Shown one piece after another: positions 36,921-45,762 of a DNA stretch of 64,000 nt (its first letter is position 1; each line of letters opens with the position of its first letter). Source of the stretch: Acidobacteriota bacterium. Its GTDB lineage: Bacteria > Acidobacteriota > Blastocatellia > RBC074. Position numbers and translations under genes: made by a program. A model generated the notes under the pieces. It saw only the letters and a program-made list of their open reading frames with translations. It was not told the DNA's origin and did no database searches. The stretch spans positions 62,001 to 126,000 of the forward strand of contig JADJLO010000007.1 of assembly GCA_016710075.1 (NCBI GenBank). Reading direction: 5' to 3'.

Positions 36921-37643
36921 ATGAATTCAGTTCAGGATGCTTTCAAGCACAACAAGGCGCGGAAAAATGTGATTGCTGGCGGAGCATTGATCCTCATCTG
37001 CATCACCCTTTTGAGCTGCGTCTCATCTTTCATGATCTATCGCGAAGGTTTCGCGGATATGCCCCAGCTTTTCCAGCATACACTTTCGATTTTTGCGGTT
37101 GTGGTGGTGGAGGGAGCTTTTGTCTGGCTGGTATACGGGTTCACCAGGGCCTTCTCTTCCTTTCTGGAGAGGGCGATATCGTTTGTCGGGATGTCGTTTC
37201 TGGTGGTCGTCATGTTGATCAACATTGTGACGCACTTCATGCTGGTCAAGAGACTGGAGCTGCATCCGTTCCAGCAAGCCTGGATCAACTGGGGAGCCGT
37301 CAGCATTTTCATAGGGGTGTTGCTGATAGTTCTGGCGATTACACTTGCCGACCCGGTGATCAGGCTGATCCGCCTGGAACTTCGTTATACCGGACGCCAG
37401 CAGGAGATCATCCTTGAAGCCAAGACCGAGGGGCTTGAAAGCGACCGGATTCAGACTGCCATGGCCGAGCGTGCCGAATGGGAGGCAGGTCAGCTTGCAT
37501 CACGGATCATGGGCGGAGGCCGCGGTTACCAGGCCGAACCGCATGCCATCAGCGGCTTCAACCGGACAACTCAACAGAGTCATCTCAATCCGGCAGGTTA
37601 TAACGTAACCTCCTATGCACCCGAACATGACCCAAAAGCATAG
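36921..37643 (+). CDS. Four-TM membrane protein, unrecognised
   Basis: A 240-residue protein that I do not recognise. It shows four hydrophobic segments: residues about 17-38 (VIAGGALILICITLLSCVSS), 55-75 (LSIFAVVVVEGAFVWLVYGF), 85-108 (AISFVGMSFLVVVMLINIVT) and 125-148 (WGAVSIFIGVLLIVLAITLA). A charged amphipathic tail follows (RYTGRQQEIILEAKTEGLES) and ends Gly/Pro-rich. The start has GGGAGGTAAC just upstream. It heads a short same-strand group with two further unrecognised genes after an IS fragment, the layout of a mobile-element cargo or plasmid/conjugation-type module; that link is inference. Confidence 0.7.
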   Translation: MNSVQDAFKHNKARKNVIAGGALILICITLLSCVSSFMIYREGFADMPQLFQHTLSIFAVVVVEGAFVWLVYGFTRAFSSFLERAISFVGMSFLVVVMLINIVTHFMLVKRLELHPFQQAWINWGAVSIFIGVLLIVLAITLADPVIRLIRLELRYTGRQQEIILEAKTEGLESDRIQTAMAERAEWEAGQLASRIMGGGRGYQAEPHAISGFNRTTQQSHLNPAGYNVTSYAPEHDPKA

Positions 37644-37693
37644 CGCCGTATGGCCATAATGGTGCCTTTTGCGACGACGACAGCGGGTCGCCG

Positions 37694-38263
37694 ATGAGCG
37701 CACCGGACTTTGCGGCGCTGCCCTCGATGAACGACCAGAAAAAACAGAAATTCCATGTGATTCACGGAGCAGAAGCTAGACCCGCTGCCCAGAATTCTGC
37801 CCAGCGTTTTGCCCAACGTTCTGAAAAAGGAGAGAACGCAGTCGATTCATATCTCAATGCAAGATACGACGGCACGAATGGCCGGCCTCATTTATCGGTC
37901 ATCAGCGATCTCGATTCTTCCGGCAATGCCTCGAACAATACAGGCTTTGGCCGGGCATTGACCCGAACCGGTAAAGAACCCGGAAAGCAGAATAAAACCG
38001 GATTGAAAAAGAATAAAAAAACGGGATCGGGACTCCGGGAGATGCCGCCGACTCCCTTTGGATGCGAATGGAAGAAGGCTGATGACGGCTGGAATCTATG
38101 GAGATACTGGTCAGAAAAAGATGCTCAATCCGGTCTTCGTATCAAGAAGAGCAGGTATGCCGGAACTCTCAGTAACGAAGCCTGGCATGTCATGAAGGAT
38201 TACGATTATGAAACATTCATCTCGGTCATCGGCCAGCGGCTTCGCAGATACGGCAAACGGTAA
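37694..38263 (+). CDS. Basic protein, unrecognised
   Basis: A 189-residue soluble, basic protein, not recognised. The first ~110 residues look disordered (KTGLKKNKKTGSGLRE, many N/G/K). The last 75 residues are compact: PPTPFGCEWKKADDGWNLWR, YWSEKDAQSGLRIKKSRYAG and FISVIGQRLRRYGKR. The W-x-L-W-R-Y-W pattern resembles the DNA-binding arm region of phage/tyrosine-recombinase-type proteins, but this is weak. An inner start at 37730 (MNDQKKQKF) is possible. It overlaps the next frame by 56 bases. Confidence 0.55.
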   Translation: MSAPDFAALPSMNDQKKQKFHVIHGAEARPAAQNSAQRFAQRSEKGENAVDSYLNARYDGTNGRPHLSVISDLDSSGNASNNTGFGRALTRTGKEPGKQNKTGLKKNKKTGSGLREMPPTPFGCEWKKADDGWNLWRYWSEKDAQSGLRIKKSRYAGTLSNEAWHVMKDYDYETFISVIGQRLRRYGKR

Positions 38264-38474
38264 TCCGTTTGCCGTCTTCGAAATTATTGCCGATGCGAAA
38301 AAAATTCAGGCCGGCGCAAATAATCCGGAAATTTCAGAAGGCGCCCGGCGTATAGAACAACATGCCGACGGAATGATCAAAACCATACTCGGCACTTCAG
38401 ACCTCTCCACCGCGGAAATACCCGCAAGTGTGATTGAACAGATAGTAGAGTTGCTGCGAGCCTACCGGCAGTGA
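38208..38474 (+). CDS. Small unrecognised protein
   Basis: An 88-residue frame that starts within the end of the previous gene (56-base overlap). It reads NPFAVFEIIADAKKIQAGAN and later ASVIEQIVELLRAYRQ, an acidic, likely helical protein. No family is recognised. The sensible amino-acid make-up past 38263 and a GAAGGA ribosome-like site support it, but a different start inside (38262 region) is possible. Confidence 0.45.
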   Translation: MKHSSRSSASGFADTANGNPFAVFEIIADAKKIQAGANNPEISEGARRIEQHADGMIKTILGTSDLSTAEIPASVIEQIVELLRAYRQ

Positions 38475-38509
38475 TGATTGTATGAGGTTCAGAAAAAGGA
38501 GAAATTGCA

Positions 38510-38782
38510 ATGATCGTCGATAAACACAAACCCGGGACATTCTGCTGGATAGAGCTCGGGTCGAACAATCAACCCGAGTCCAAAAAATTCTATACCCAGC
38601 TCTTCGACTGGACATTCGAAGACGTCCCAATGGGACCTGATAGCTTCTACACGATGTTCCAACTTGACGGAAAGGAGGTGGCGGCCCTCTACCAGATGAG
38701 TCCTGAACAGCTTTCACAGGGAATTCCGTCTCACTGGATGCTCTACATTTCGGTCGAAAGCGTTGATGATACTGTTAAATGA
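38510..38782 (+). pseudogene. VOC family (glyoxalase-fold) protein, truncated
   Basis: The frame from 38510 (MIVDKHKPGTFCWIELGSNN) codes for the first beta-alpha-beta units of a VOC-superfamily protein: FYTQLFDWTFEDVPMGPDSF, EVAALYQMSPEQLSQGIPSH, then WMLYISVESVDDTVK. It stops at 90 residues, where full-length members (120-270 residues) continue. The end overlaps the 3' end of glmM on the other strand by 69 bases. A deletion or rearrangement has fused the two neighbours tail to tail. The ribosome site AAAAGGAGAAA is good, so a short protein might still be made. Confidence 0.75.
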
Positions 38783-40113
38783 CCTTCTGACGATTTCAGC
38801 GAGTGATTCGGCCTGTCTTTGAATCACATCCTGATCTTCGCCTTCGATCATTATTCTGAGTTTGTTTTCTGTGCCGGAATATCTGACGAGGAGTCGACCT
38901 TTTCCGGACAGTTCGGTTTCAAGGGAATTGATTGAATCGGCAATTTCAGGGATTGAGTCGAGCGGAGGTTTGCTGCTTACTTTGACGTTGATGATAAGTT
39001 GGGGGAGCCGTTTCATTCCGGCCGTCAACTGGCTTAATGTCCTGCCGGAATCAGCCGCCACCCTGAGCACTTCGATTGCCGAAAGCATGCCATCACCGGC
39101 AAAGCTGATTTTGGGGAAGATGATATGGCCCGACTGTTCGCCTCCGATGCTTCCGCCTCCTTTAATCAACTCGTCCAACACGTTTTTGTCGCCGACGGCG
39201 GTTCTCACCAGGCTGATGCCGCTTGATTTCAGTGCAAGTTCAAGTCCGAGATTGCTCATTACCGTTGCCACGACCCTGGCGCCGTCGAGTTCGCCTCTGG
39301 CGGAGAGATATTGAGCAATGACGAAAAGAATTTGATCGCCGTCGACCAGGTTGCCGAGATCATCGACCATGATCAATCGGTCGGCATCGCCGTCAAAAGC
39401 CACCCCCATATTGGACCTGGTGTCCAAAACCATCTTTTGCAACCGATCAGGATGAAGAGAACCGCAATCCAGGTTAATGTTCCTTCCATCAGGGGATGCG
39501 TTGATCACCGAGACATTTGCTCCGAGAGATGAAAACAGCTCTGGAGCAATATCACTTGATGCACCGTTGGCGCAATCGATCACAATTTTCAGGCCATTGA
39601 GATTCAAACCGGCGCCTGCCTCGTGCTTGAGATAGCTGACATAAGCGGCTTTCAATTCCCGGTCGATTTCAAAAGTGGCTGGTTGAATCAGCGGAAAGGA
39701 AGGCGCTCCTGCCTTCAAATCCGCTTCGATGGCGAGTTCAGTGGCATCGTCGAGCTTCTGACCTGAAGGCGCGAATATCTTGATTCCGTTGTCATCATAG
39801 GGATTATGAGATGCGGAGATCACGATTCCGGCATCAGCCTTGAGATAGCGCGTGAGATGTGCAACCCCTGGAGTCGTGATGATGCCGGCAAAATGAGCCT
39901 GTGCCCCGAGGTCGCGATCCCGCGAGCAATGGCCGCTTCGATCCAGACACCTGATTCACGAGTGTCTCTGCCGATGACTATCCGGGGGGAACCCTTCAAC
40001 TTTCTTGCTAACTGCCCAGCCAGAGAATAACCGATCCACTCGATTGTTTTTTCATCGAGCGGGTATTTACCTGCTTCCCCGCGTATCCCGTCTGTCCCGA
40101 AAAATTCACCCAT
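38714..40113 (-). CDS. glmM: Phosphoglucosamine mutase, frameshifted
   Basis: Converts glucosamine-6-phosphate to glucosamine-1-phosphate for peptidoglycan precursor synthesis. The start at 40113 gives MGEFFGTDGIRGEAGKYPLD, typical of GlmM, then IVIGRDTRESGVWIEAAIAR. The frame breaks at a C run (39905-39908): after ARGIATSG the protein must go on with AQAHFAGIITTPGVAHLTRY, so one base is missing. Downstream come the active-site serine in ISASHNPYDDNGIKIF, the metal loop FDGDADRL and the phosphate loop RYSGTENKLRIMIEGED. The normal C terminus is near LAEIVRRSF; the last ~20 residues (NSIINAFDRNVEH...) are probably derived from the fused VOC fragment. Third gene of the cdaA-cdaR-glmM operon. 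Confidence 0.92.
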
Positions 40114-40127
40114 AAAAACTCAGGCAA

Positions 40128-41098
40128 TTATTGCCTTTTCAACCTCGCTTCTTTTGGAATCAAATTATTTATCTGCACCTGTTTGTCGATGCCGGCCGGC
40201 AATATTACCCTGGGCATTATTGATTCAACCTCGGAAATTAGATTATCAGTCCTGATCTCAAGCCTGAGGTTGTCACGGTTGATCGATTCCAGTGCTGAAA
40301 CCGGACCATACAAATTGACGCTCATTGTTTTTGTCTGAAGTTTGTAACCGGCGACGGGGTTGAGCCAGTTAAGCGGCAGGTTGGAAAAAAGCCTTGTTTG
40401 TGCGTTGTTCGCCGATTTCAATGGTCACGATTACCCTGTTTTTACCACGCACAATCAGGGAATCGTGAGGGTTTCGACATCCACATTGGCCTGGAATCTG
40501 CCGGTTTTGCCGAGAGATCGATCGTTTCGGTGCTGACCTTTTCTAACTGTTCGATTCTTGATTTAGGTCCCTCAATCTCAACGGCTGATGGATTGGCAAT
40601 GACCCCGTACACTTCATAATCAGGGCTGACCTTGCCGACAAGATGTGGTTCTATCTGAACTGTCTTTATCGCCTTTAATTCCAGCTTGAGCCTGATGGTT
40701 GGCGGATCGATTTGCAACACCACCAGATTGTCGGGGACGGTGACGTCTTCAGGGCGCAATTGAACGATTCGGTCGCCTGATTTTTTGTTGCTCAAATTGG
40801 CGATGACTGAGATTTGACCAGAGTTCAGGCTCCGCAATTGATCTCGAGGTCCCTGAAGCCTGACGCTGACTGCCTGCTCAGAAACACTGCTGAGCTGCAT
40901 GTCTGGATCGAGCCCGCGAAATTCCAGGGGCACTCCGCTGAAACGGATGTCAATCGCAGGCTGTCTTGAGACAATAAAAAGCAGGGCGGCGATGAGGATG
41001 GACAATGCCTTGAGACCCGCGTTCTCGATTTTGATTCGGCGGATGCGCTGAAATAACTTTCTGCTCAACAACCAGCGAGGAATCGGAATTGAGATCAT
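40128..41098 (-). CDS. cdaR: CdaR-like YbbR-domain protein, doubly frameshifted
   Basis: Membrane-anchored regulator of the diadenylate cyclase CdaA in known systems. About 320 residues when repaired. An N-terminal membrane helix (ALSILIAALLFIVSRQPAID) is followed by tandem YbbR repeats (VPLEFRGLDPDMQLSSVSEQ, VRLQGPRDQLRSLNSGQISV, VEPHLVGKVSPDYEVYGVI-type). Two frame breaks lie near 40454 (a C run after VETLTIP) and near 40388 (T run after TNKAF). Between and after them the sequence reads LIVRGKNRVIVTIEIGEQRT and SNLPLNWLNPVAGYKLQTKT. Its start overlaps the cdaA stop by four bases. The operon order matches Firmicutes and Acidobacteriota. Confidence 0.85.
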
Positions 41099-42021
41099 GC
41101 GGATGTACCCTCGCGTATCTTTTCAGTCCGTGATGAGCGGCTCAGATCGCGCCCGAGAGTGACTATTTCATCGATGTCACGTTCGCGCTCCCGCTCCTCT
41201 TCCTCCATTTCGGCCGATTCGGCTTCACTCTGCCAGGGCTCCATGGCCTTCTGTATCAATCTACGCAGACCCGGTCCGTCCTGATTCCTTTTCAGCCGGC
41301 CCTGAATCGCGAAGGAGATGACTCCGGTCTCTTCTGAAACGATGATCGCAAAAGCGTCGCTGTCCTCGGTGATGCCGATTGCCGAACGATGTCTCGTCCC
41401 AAGCTCACGCGAGATCAGCGGATTCTGAGTCAGCGGAAGAAAGCAACAGGCCGCGGCAACTCGATTGTCGCTGATAATCACAGCTCCGTCATGGAGCGGT
41501 GTGTGAGTGTTGAAAATCGTCACCAGCAAGTCATAGTTGACCTTCGCGTCAAGGCGGATTCCGCTTTCGATATACTGCTTCAATCCGACGTCTCTTTCGA
41601 AGACCATCAAAGCGCCGGTCTTTTCCGACGATAGCGTGGTCGCCGCAAGAACGACCTCGTCATACCATTCCTGTCCGAAGGGATTGGCCTGTCGCTTTTT
41701 ATTGGTGAATGGAATTCGAATATTGTTTCCGAGATGAGTCAATGCTGTTCGAATCTCATGCTGGAAAAGTACGATCACTGCGAAACCCAGATAAACTACC
41801 GCATTTCGCAGCACCCACTGAACGGTGGTCAAGCCAAACCACGTGGATAATTGATAAAGAGCCGCAACCAGTCCCAGACCGACTGCCATCTGGACAGCAC
41901 GAGTCCCTCGCACCAGCCTGAGTAACTCATAGATCACCAGGGCGACGATCAGGATATCCACCAGATTTTTGATCTCAAGCGTCCGCCAGATCAGGTGCGC
42001 TTGCGACCACAACTCAAACAT
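41095..42021 (-). CDS. cdaA: Diadenylate cyclase CdaA
   Basis: Makes the second messenger c-di-AMP from two ATP. I prefer the start at 42021 (MFELWSQAHLIW) over 42090. Three membrane helices lie at the N terminus (NLVDILIVALVIYELLRLV, AVQMAVGLGLVAALYQLSTW, NAVVYLGFAVIVLFQ). The DAC domain has the catalytic DGA in NTHTPLHDGAVII and RHR in ELGTRHRSAIG, and GALMVFERDVGLKQYIESG. An unusual acidic tail (EMEEEERERERDID) follows. Operon with cdaR and glmM links c-di-AMP level to cell-wall precursor supply. The arrangement is a strong identifier. Confidence 0.95.
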   Translation of the reverse strand: MFELWSQAHLIWRTLEIKNLVDILIVALVIYELLRLVRGTRAVQMAVGLGLVAALYQLSTWFGLTTVQWVLRNAVVYLGFAVIVLFQHEIRTALTHLGNNIRIPFTNKKRQANPFGQEWYDEVVLAATTLSSEKTGALMVFERDVGLKQYIESGIRLDAKVNYDLLVTIFNTHTPLHDGAVIISDNRVAAACCFLPLTQNPLISRELGTRHRSAIGITEDSDAFAIIVSEETGVISFAIQGRLKRNQDGPGLRRLIQKAMEPWQSEAESAEMEEEERERERDIDEIVTLGRDLSRSSRTEKIREGTSA

Positions 42022-42374
42022 ATCTGCCGATTCACCGTTTTTTAAGATTTTCTTTACTCGAAAACAATTTACAGGCCGTAAGAATACCACATCCTGCTGT
42101 TTGTTAAACCATTGAAATTGAAGGGTTCTAATTGAAATATAGGCCGGTACGGAAAGAATGGTTGTGAGCGGTCCGGTCTTTTGCTACACTTCGTCCGTGC
42201 GCCACCCCCGGCTCACAATCTGGTGAGCCCAAAAGTCTGATTTAGTTTCAGTGGAAACATAGCTGAGGATGATGATCAGGCACTAGCGATGATATGGCTA
42301 GTTGCCCCAATAACCCGTTAAATGAGCGCATCAAACCAACTGCTGTTCACATAGTAACGGGACTATGAAAGGGA

Positions 42375-43757
42375 TTGAAAATGAGGAAGCTGTGGAGTGT
42401 CGTATTGACGCCGATTTTTTATGTTCTCCTCACCGCGCTTCTTGGTGCAGCTTTTGTAACCCCCGCCGAGGCGAAATCCCGTCAGAAATCTTCTTCTGGC
42501 AGGAAGTCCGGCAAAGCGAAAGTTGCGAAATCAAAAGCGAGGTCTGCCCGCAGTCAGGTAGCAAAGAAGAAACAGGCCAAACAGTCGGGCAAGTCCCGGA
42601 ATGCCGTCGCCCGCTCGAAAAGCGCTTCGAGAGGGCGGTCGAGATCCGCTGCCAGTGACAGGGAAGCACAGGCTTTGCTGCGCAAACGCGGCAAGCTTTC
42701 AAAGTCTGAAAGGCAGAAACTCCTATCCTATCGCTCGTCGCGCCGGCGCCGAGCCCAGGCCATCTACCTCGCAAGATTGAGGGCCCTGCGCGCCAGGGAC
42801 GAAGCCCTGCGCAACATCGCCGCCAACTATATTCAGAAGGATAACAGCACCGGCGAAGACCTGGAGATCCGGCAGGCGGCCGTAGGAGCGCTTGAAGGCC
42901 GGTCCGGAACTGTCGTCGTCATGGATCCGTCTAACGGCCGAGTCTATACCATTGTCAATCAGCAGATGGCGCTCGGATCCCCGGTCAAACCGTGTTCGAC
43001 TGTCAAGATGATCGTCGGTATGGCCGCCTTGCACGAGGCTGTCTTCGATCCGAATCAGGATGTTCAGATCTCAAGCCGCGCGAGCATGAGTCTTACTGAA
43101 GCCATCGCCCGTTCAAATAACCCGTTCTTTCAGGTTCTGGGAAGGTCGCTCGGTTACGAGAGGGTTCTCGCCTATGCTCAGGATTTCGGTTTCGGCGCGC
43201 CTACCGGCGTCAACTACCCCGGGGAAAGCTCCGGCTATCTGCCGGAAGAAGGCGAGCAGGAGACTGGTCATATGTCGAGTCACGGTGATGGATTCGGCGT
43301 CACCGCCATCCAGCTCGCAGCTTTTACATCGGCAATAGCGAATGGGGGATCTCTCTATGTGCCGCATGCTCCACGCACGCCGGGCGAGCACACCAATTTT
43401 GAACCCATCCTCAAGAGAAGGATCGTCATGACTCCGGAAGATCGGCTGAGAATGCTCTCCGGCATGATTGGAGCAGTTAACTTTGGCACCGCCAAGCTGG
43501 CATACAATCCTTTCGGTCAGGTGGCGGGAAAGACTGGAACCTGCACCGGCTCTCGCGACAAACTCGGGCTCTTCACCTCGTTTTCGAGTGTTGACAACCC
43601 GAAACTCGTCGTCACCGTCATCACCACAGGATCGACGGAGGCGGGCAGAAGGGCAGCCGAGATTGCAGGGAGGATTTATTCGGCAATCTCACCCAGGTTT
43701 TTCAATAACAGGGGAGTGGCGCCGGCAACGGCCAGCATCGAGATCAATCGCCGGTGA
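42375..43757 (+). CDS. Penicillin-binding transpeptidase-domain protein
   Basis: A 460-residue exported PBP. A signal segment (VVLTPIFYVLLTALLGAAFV, then TPAEA) comes first. Residues 33-130 are an extremely Lys/Arg/Ser-rich linker (KSRQKSSSGRKSGKAKVAKS). The transpeptidase domain starts near 175. It has the active-site SxxK in KPCSTVKMIVG, the SxN in ARSNNPFFQV and the KTG in VAGKTGTCTGSRDK, all in the right order. It has no glycosyltransferase domain. It most resembles PbpA/PBP2-type single-domain enzymes that cross-link peptidoglycan. The basic linker may bind wall or nucleic acid polyanions (inference). A good terminator follows at 43817. Confidence 0.88.
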   Translation: MKMRKLWSVVLTPIFYVLLTALLGAAFVTPAEAKSRQKSSSGRKSGKAKVAKSKARSARSQVAKKKQAKQSGKSRNAVARSKSASRGRSRSAASDREAQALLRKRGKLSKSERQKLLSYRSSRRRRAQAIYLARLRALRARDEALRNIAANYIQKDNSTGEDLEIRQAAVGALEGRSGTVVVMDPSNGRVYTIVNQQMALGSPVKPCSTVKMIVGMAALHEAVFDPNQDVQISSRASMSLTEAIARSNNPFFQVLGRSLGYERVLAYAQDFGFGAPTGVNYPGESSGYLPEEGEQETGHMSSHGDGFGVTAIQLAAFTSAIANGGSLYVPHAPRTPGEHTNFEPILKRRIVMTPEDRLRMLSGMIGAVNFGTAKLAYNPFGQVAGKTGTCTGSRDKLGLFTSFSSVDNPKLVVTVITTGSTEAGRRAAEIAGRIYSAISPRFFNNRGVAPATASIEINRR

Positions 43758-43816
43758 ATTGCCGTTGAATTGCCGTTGAGTTGTTAGACTAAACCGAATT
43801 CCGATCATGCAGATCG

Positions 43817-43870
43817 AAATAACGAGACAGGCGAGACCTCTGAGGGTTTCAACTGTCTCGTTATTTTTTT
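43817..43870 (+). terminator. Intrinsic terminator
   Basis: AAATAACGAGACAG (43817-43830) pairs with CTGTCTCGTTATTT (43853 onward), ending in a run of seven T. It closes the PBP gene and, read from the other strand, abuts the stop of the convergent gene. The stem ACGAGACAGGCGAGAC resembles the GAAACAGAC repeat units seen elsewhere in the window. Confidence 0.85.
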
Positions 43871-44372
43871 ATTTGAATGTCAGCCCGTAGATCTCTACAA
43901 GGACATCTTTCACTTCACCCTCAGTGATTTTTGAGGGGGCGTCAACCTTGACGCTGATGGTCATCACATCACCCGGCTTTAAAGGCTCGGGTCTGATCCG
44001 CGGGATTGGGATACTGATACTCTGCGCAATCATCTTGTCGTTGAGATCGAGCATCCGGCCAATCATCTCAATTCCGGTCACAGCGCGGTCACCGCGATTA
44101 TATAGTTTTGCCCTCACCTCTATCTGGAACATGCCGACCATGTTCGGGTGGGTGATCTTGTCGGTGATCTCGAGTTCGAGTTTGTTTTTATAGCTGTCGA
44201 ACTCGGCATTGCCGGCACGCACGACATTTTCCAGGACAGGCTTATTTTCAGGGGACAAACGTGCGAGCAGAATGATGAGCACCGTCAGCAGAATCGCGGC
44301 TGCACCGCCTACCCACAAGATTGCCCTTGATCGCTCCTGTTCAACATTCTTCTGATTTTCAGGTTCCAGCAT
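43869..44372 (-). CDS. Single-TM protein, unrecognised
   Basis: A 167-residue protein of unknown function. A short acidic N terminus, one membrane helix (ILWVGGAAAILLTVLIILLA, residues ~18-40), then a predicted beta-sandwich-like external domain (LELEITDKITHPNMVGMFQI, VRAKLYNRGDRAVTGIEMIG, VMTISVKVDAPSKITEGEVK). The layout resembles FxLYD/DUF2393-type periplasmic domains seen in Acidobacteriota, but I cannot name it with certainty. It lies 37 bases downstream of tldE on the same strand and may be co-transcribed. Confidence 0.7.
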   Translation of the reverse strand: MLEPENQKNVEQERSRAILWVGGAAAILLTVLIILLARLSPENKPVLENVVRAGNAEFDSYKNKLELEITDKITHPNMVGMFQIEVRAKLYNRGDRAVTGIEMIGRMLDLNDKMIAQSISIPIPRIRPEPLKPGDVMTISVKVDAPSKITEGEVKDVLVEIYGLTFK

Positions 44373-44409
44373 ATTCTGATTCCCTCGATTTAGTATACGT
44401 TCAGGGTTA

Positions 44410-45762
44410 TTAATTCCCGCTGACGGTCATGCGGTCGATTTTGATGGTTGGAGCAGCGATCCTGCTTCTGAATTTAAGATCGTTGCCGATCATCTCGATG
44501 CCGCGAAGAATCTCCTTGAAATTGCCGGCGATGGTCACTTCTTCGACCGGATGGATGAGTTTGCCGTCCTCTATCCACCAGCCTGAAGCGCCGCGGGAGT
44601 AATCGCCTGTTACCGGATTGAAACCGAATCCGATCATTTCGGTCACCAGAAATCCGGTCTTCACCGAAGCTATGATCTCCTCGGGTGAATATTTCCCCGG
44701 TGAGATGAAGAAATTGGTGATCCCGACGGATGGAGCGCCGGTCAGGCCACGTTGAGCATTGCCGGTGGGCCTGAGCCCGAGTTTTCGCGCCGTGTAAGTG
44801 TTCAGAAGATAATTCTTGAGGAGTCCATTTTCGATGATAACGGTTCTTTGAGATGGGCATCCATCGCCGTCGAAAGGCCGGGAGCCGAGGGCGCCCATCA
44901 TGGTGCCGTCATCGATTATGTTCAACTCGGGGACGGCGATCTGCTCGCCAAGTTTCCCCACCAGAAAAGACGCCTTCCTAAAGATGGAAGTTCCATCGAC
45001 TGCCCCGGTAAAATCGCCTAGAAGGTCTTCGGCCGCGCTCGCCTCGAATACGATCGGAACCGTCCGGGTGTTGACTTTGCGTCCGCCAAGTTTCCTCAGG
45101 GCACGTCTGGCGGCTTCGAGGCCGATGGTTTCAGGAGTCTCCAGCGATTTGAGAGACCGTTGCCTGTCACCCCAGCCGGCGACCTGCATCTGGTCACCCT
45201 CGCCGGCGATTGGAGCGCTCATCAGGCTGCAGACAGTCGTGTTGAACTCCCCGGAAAACCCTTCGGAAGTGACCAGAACCTGCCGGCCTATGACAGTCGA
45301 GCAGGCGCCGCCTTCCGAATTCCTGATTCTGGGATCGGATTTCAAGGCGGCATCCTCGCATGCTCTGGCCATCTCCACTTTATCCCCGGTTGGAAGCAGC
45401 GCGATCGCTTCATCATAAAGGCCGAGATCCGGGAAAGTTCGTGCGTAATCGTCAAATGCGGGCAGCATTGCCGCTTCATCCTGCGATGTGCGTCTGGCCA
45501 TCTCAACGGCGTTGTTGAGCAACTCATCGATGGCCTCATCGCTCAGATCGGATGTCGAGCATGATGCCTGCCTGCCTTCGTGGAGGACTCTCAGGCCGAT
45601 TCCCCTCGATGCCGCTTCCTGAAGTTTTTCGATCTGCCCGAGCCGGACTTCAACGTGGAATTCTGTAGTTTCAAATCCTACTGCTTCGGCGCCGGTGGCT
45701 CCAAGCCTTGATGCACGCTTAACGATTGTGTCGAGCAGTTCTGCCGTCAGTTGGTTCTTCAT
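44410..45762 (-). CDS. tldE: TldE/PmbA metalloprotease subunit
   Basis: Partner of TldD in a heterodimeric peptidase that in Escherichia coli matures microcin B17 and degrades unfolded peptides such as CcdA. About 450 residues from the start at 45762 (MKNQLTAELLDTIVKRASRL), chosen because it gives a 4-base ATGA overlap with tldD and removes a chance-like extension to 45846. Family segments are VEVRLGQIEKLQEAASRGIG, FDGDGCPSQRTVIIENGLL, NYLLNTYTARKLGLRPTGNA and GASGWWIEDGKLIHPVEEVT. TldE subunits lack the HExxxH zinc motif and it is absent here. No RiPP-like precursor gene was found nearby. Confidence 0.93.
   Translation of the reverse strand: MKNQLTAELLDTIVKRASRLGATGAEAVGFETTEFHVEVRLGQIEKLQEAASRGIGLRVLHEGRQASCSTSDLSDEAIDELLNNAVEMARRTSQDEAAMLPAFDDYARTFPDLGLYDEAIALLPTGDKVEMARACEDAALKSDPRIRNSEGGACSTVIGRQVLVTSEGFSGEFNTTVCSLMSAPIAGEGDQMQVAGWGDRQRSLKSLETPETIGLEAARRALRKLGGRKVNTRTVPIVFEASAAEDLLGDFTGAVDGTSIFRKASFLVGKLGEQIAVPELNIIDDGTMMGALGSRPFDGDGCPSQRTVIIENGLLKNYLLNTYTARKLGLRPTGNAQRGLTGAPSVGITNFFISPGKYSPEEIIASVKTGFLVTEMIGFGFNPVTGDYSRGASGWWIEDGKLIHPVEEVTIAGNFKEILRGIEMIGNDLKFRSRIAAPTIKIDRMTVSGN

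Noticed and set aside
38208..38263. Overlap as evidence of a sequencing frame break joining two unknown frames
   Set aside because: The upstream frame ends in a plausible basic C terminus (RLRRYGKR) and the downstream frame has its own start, so two coupled genes are more likely, though not certain.
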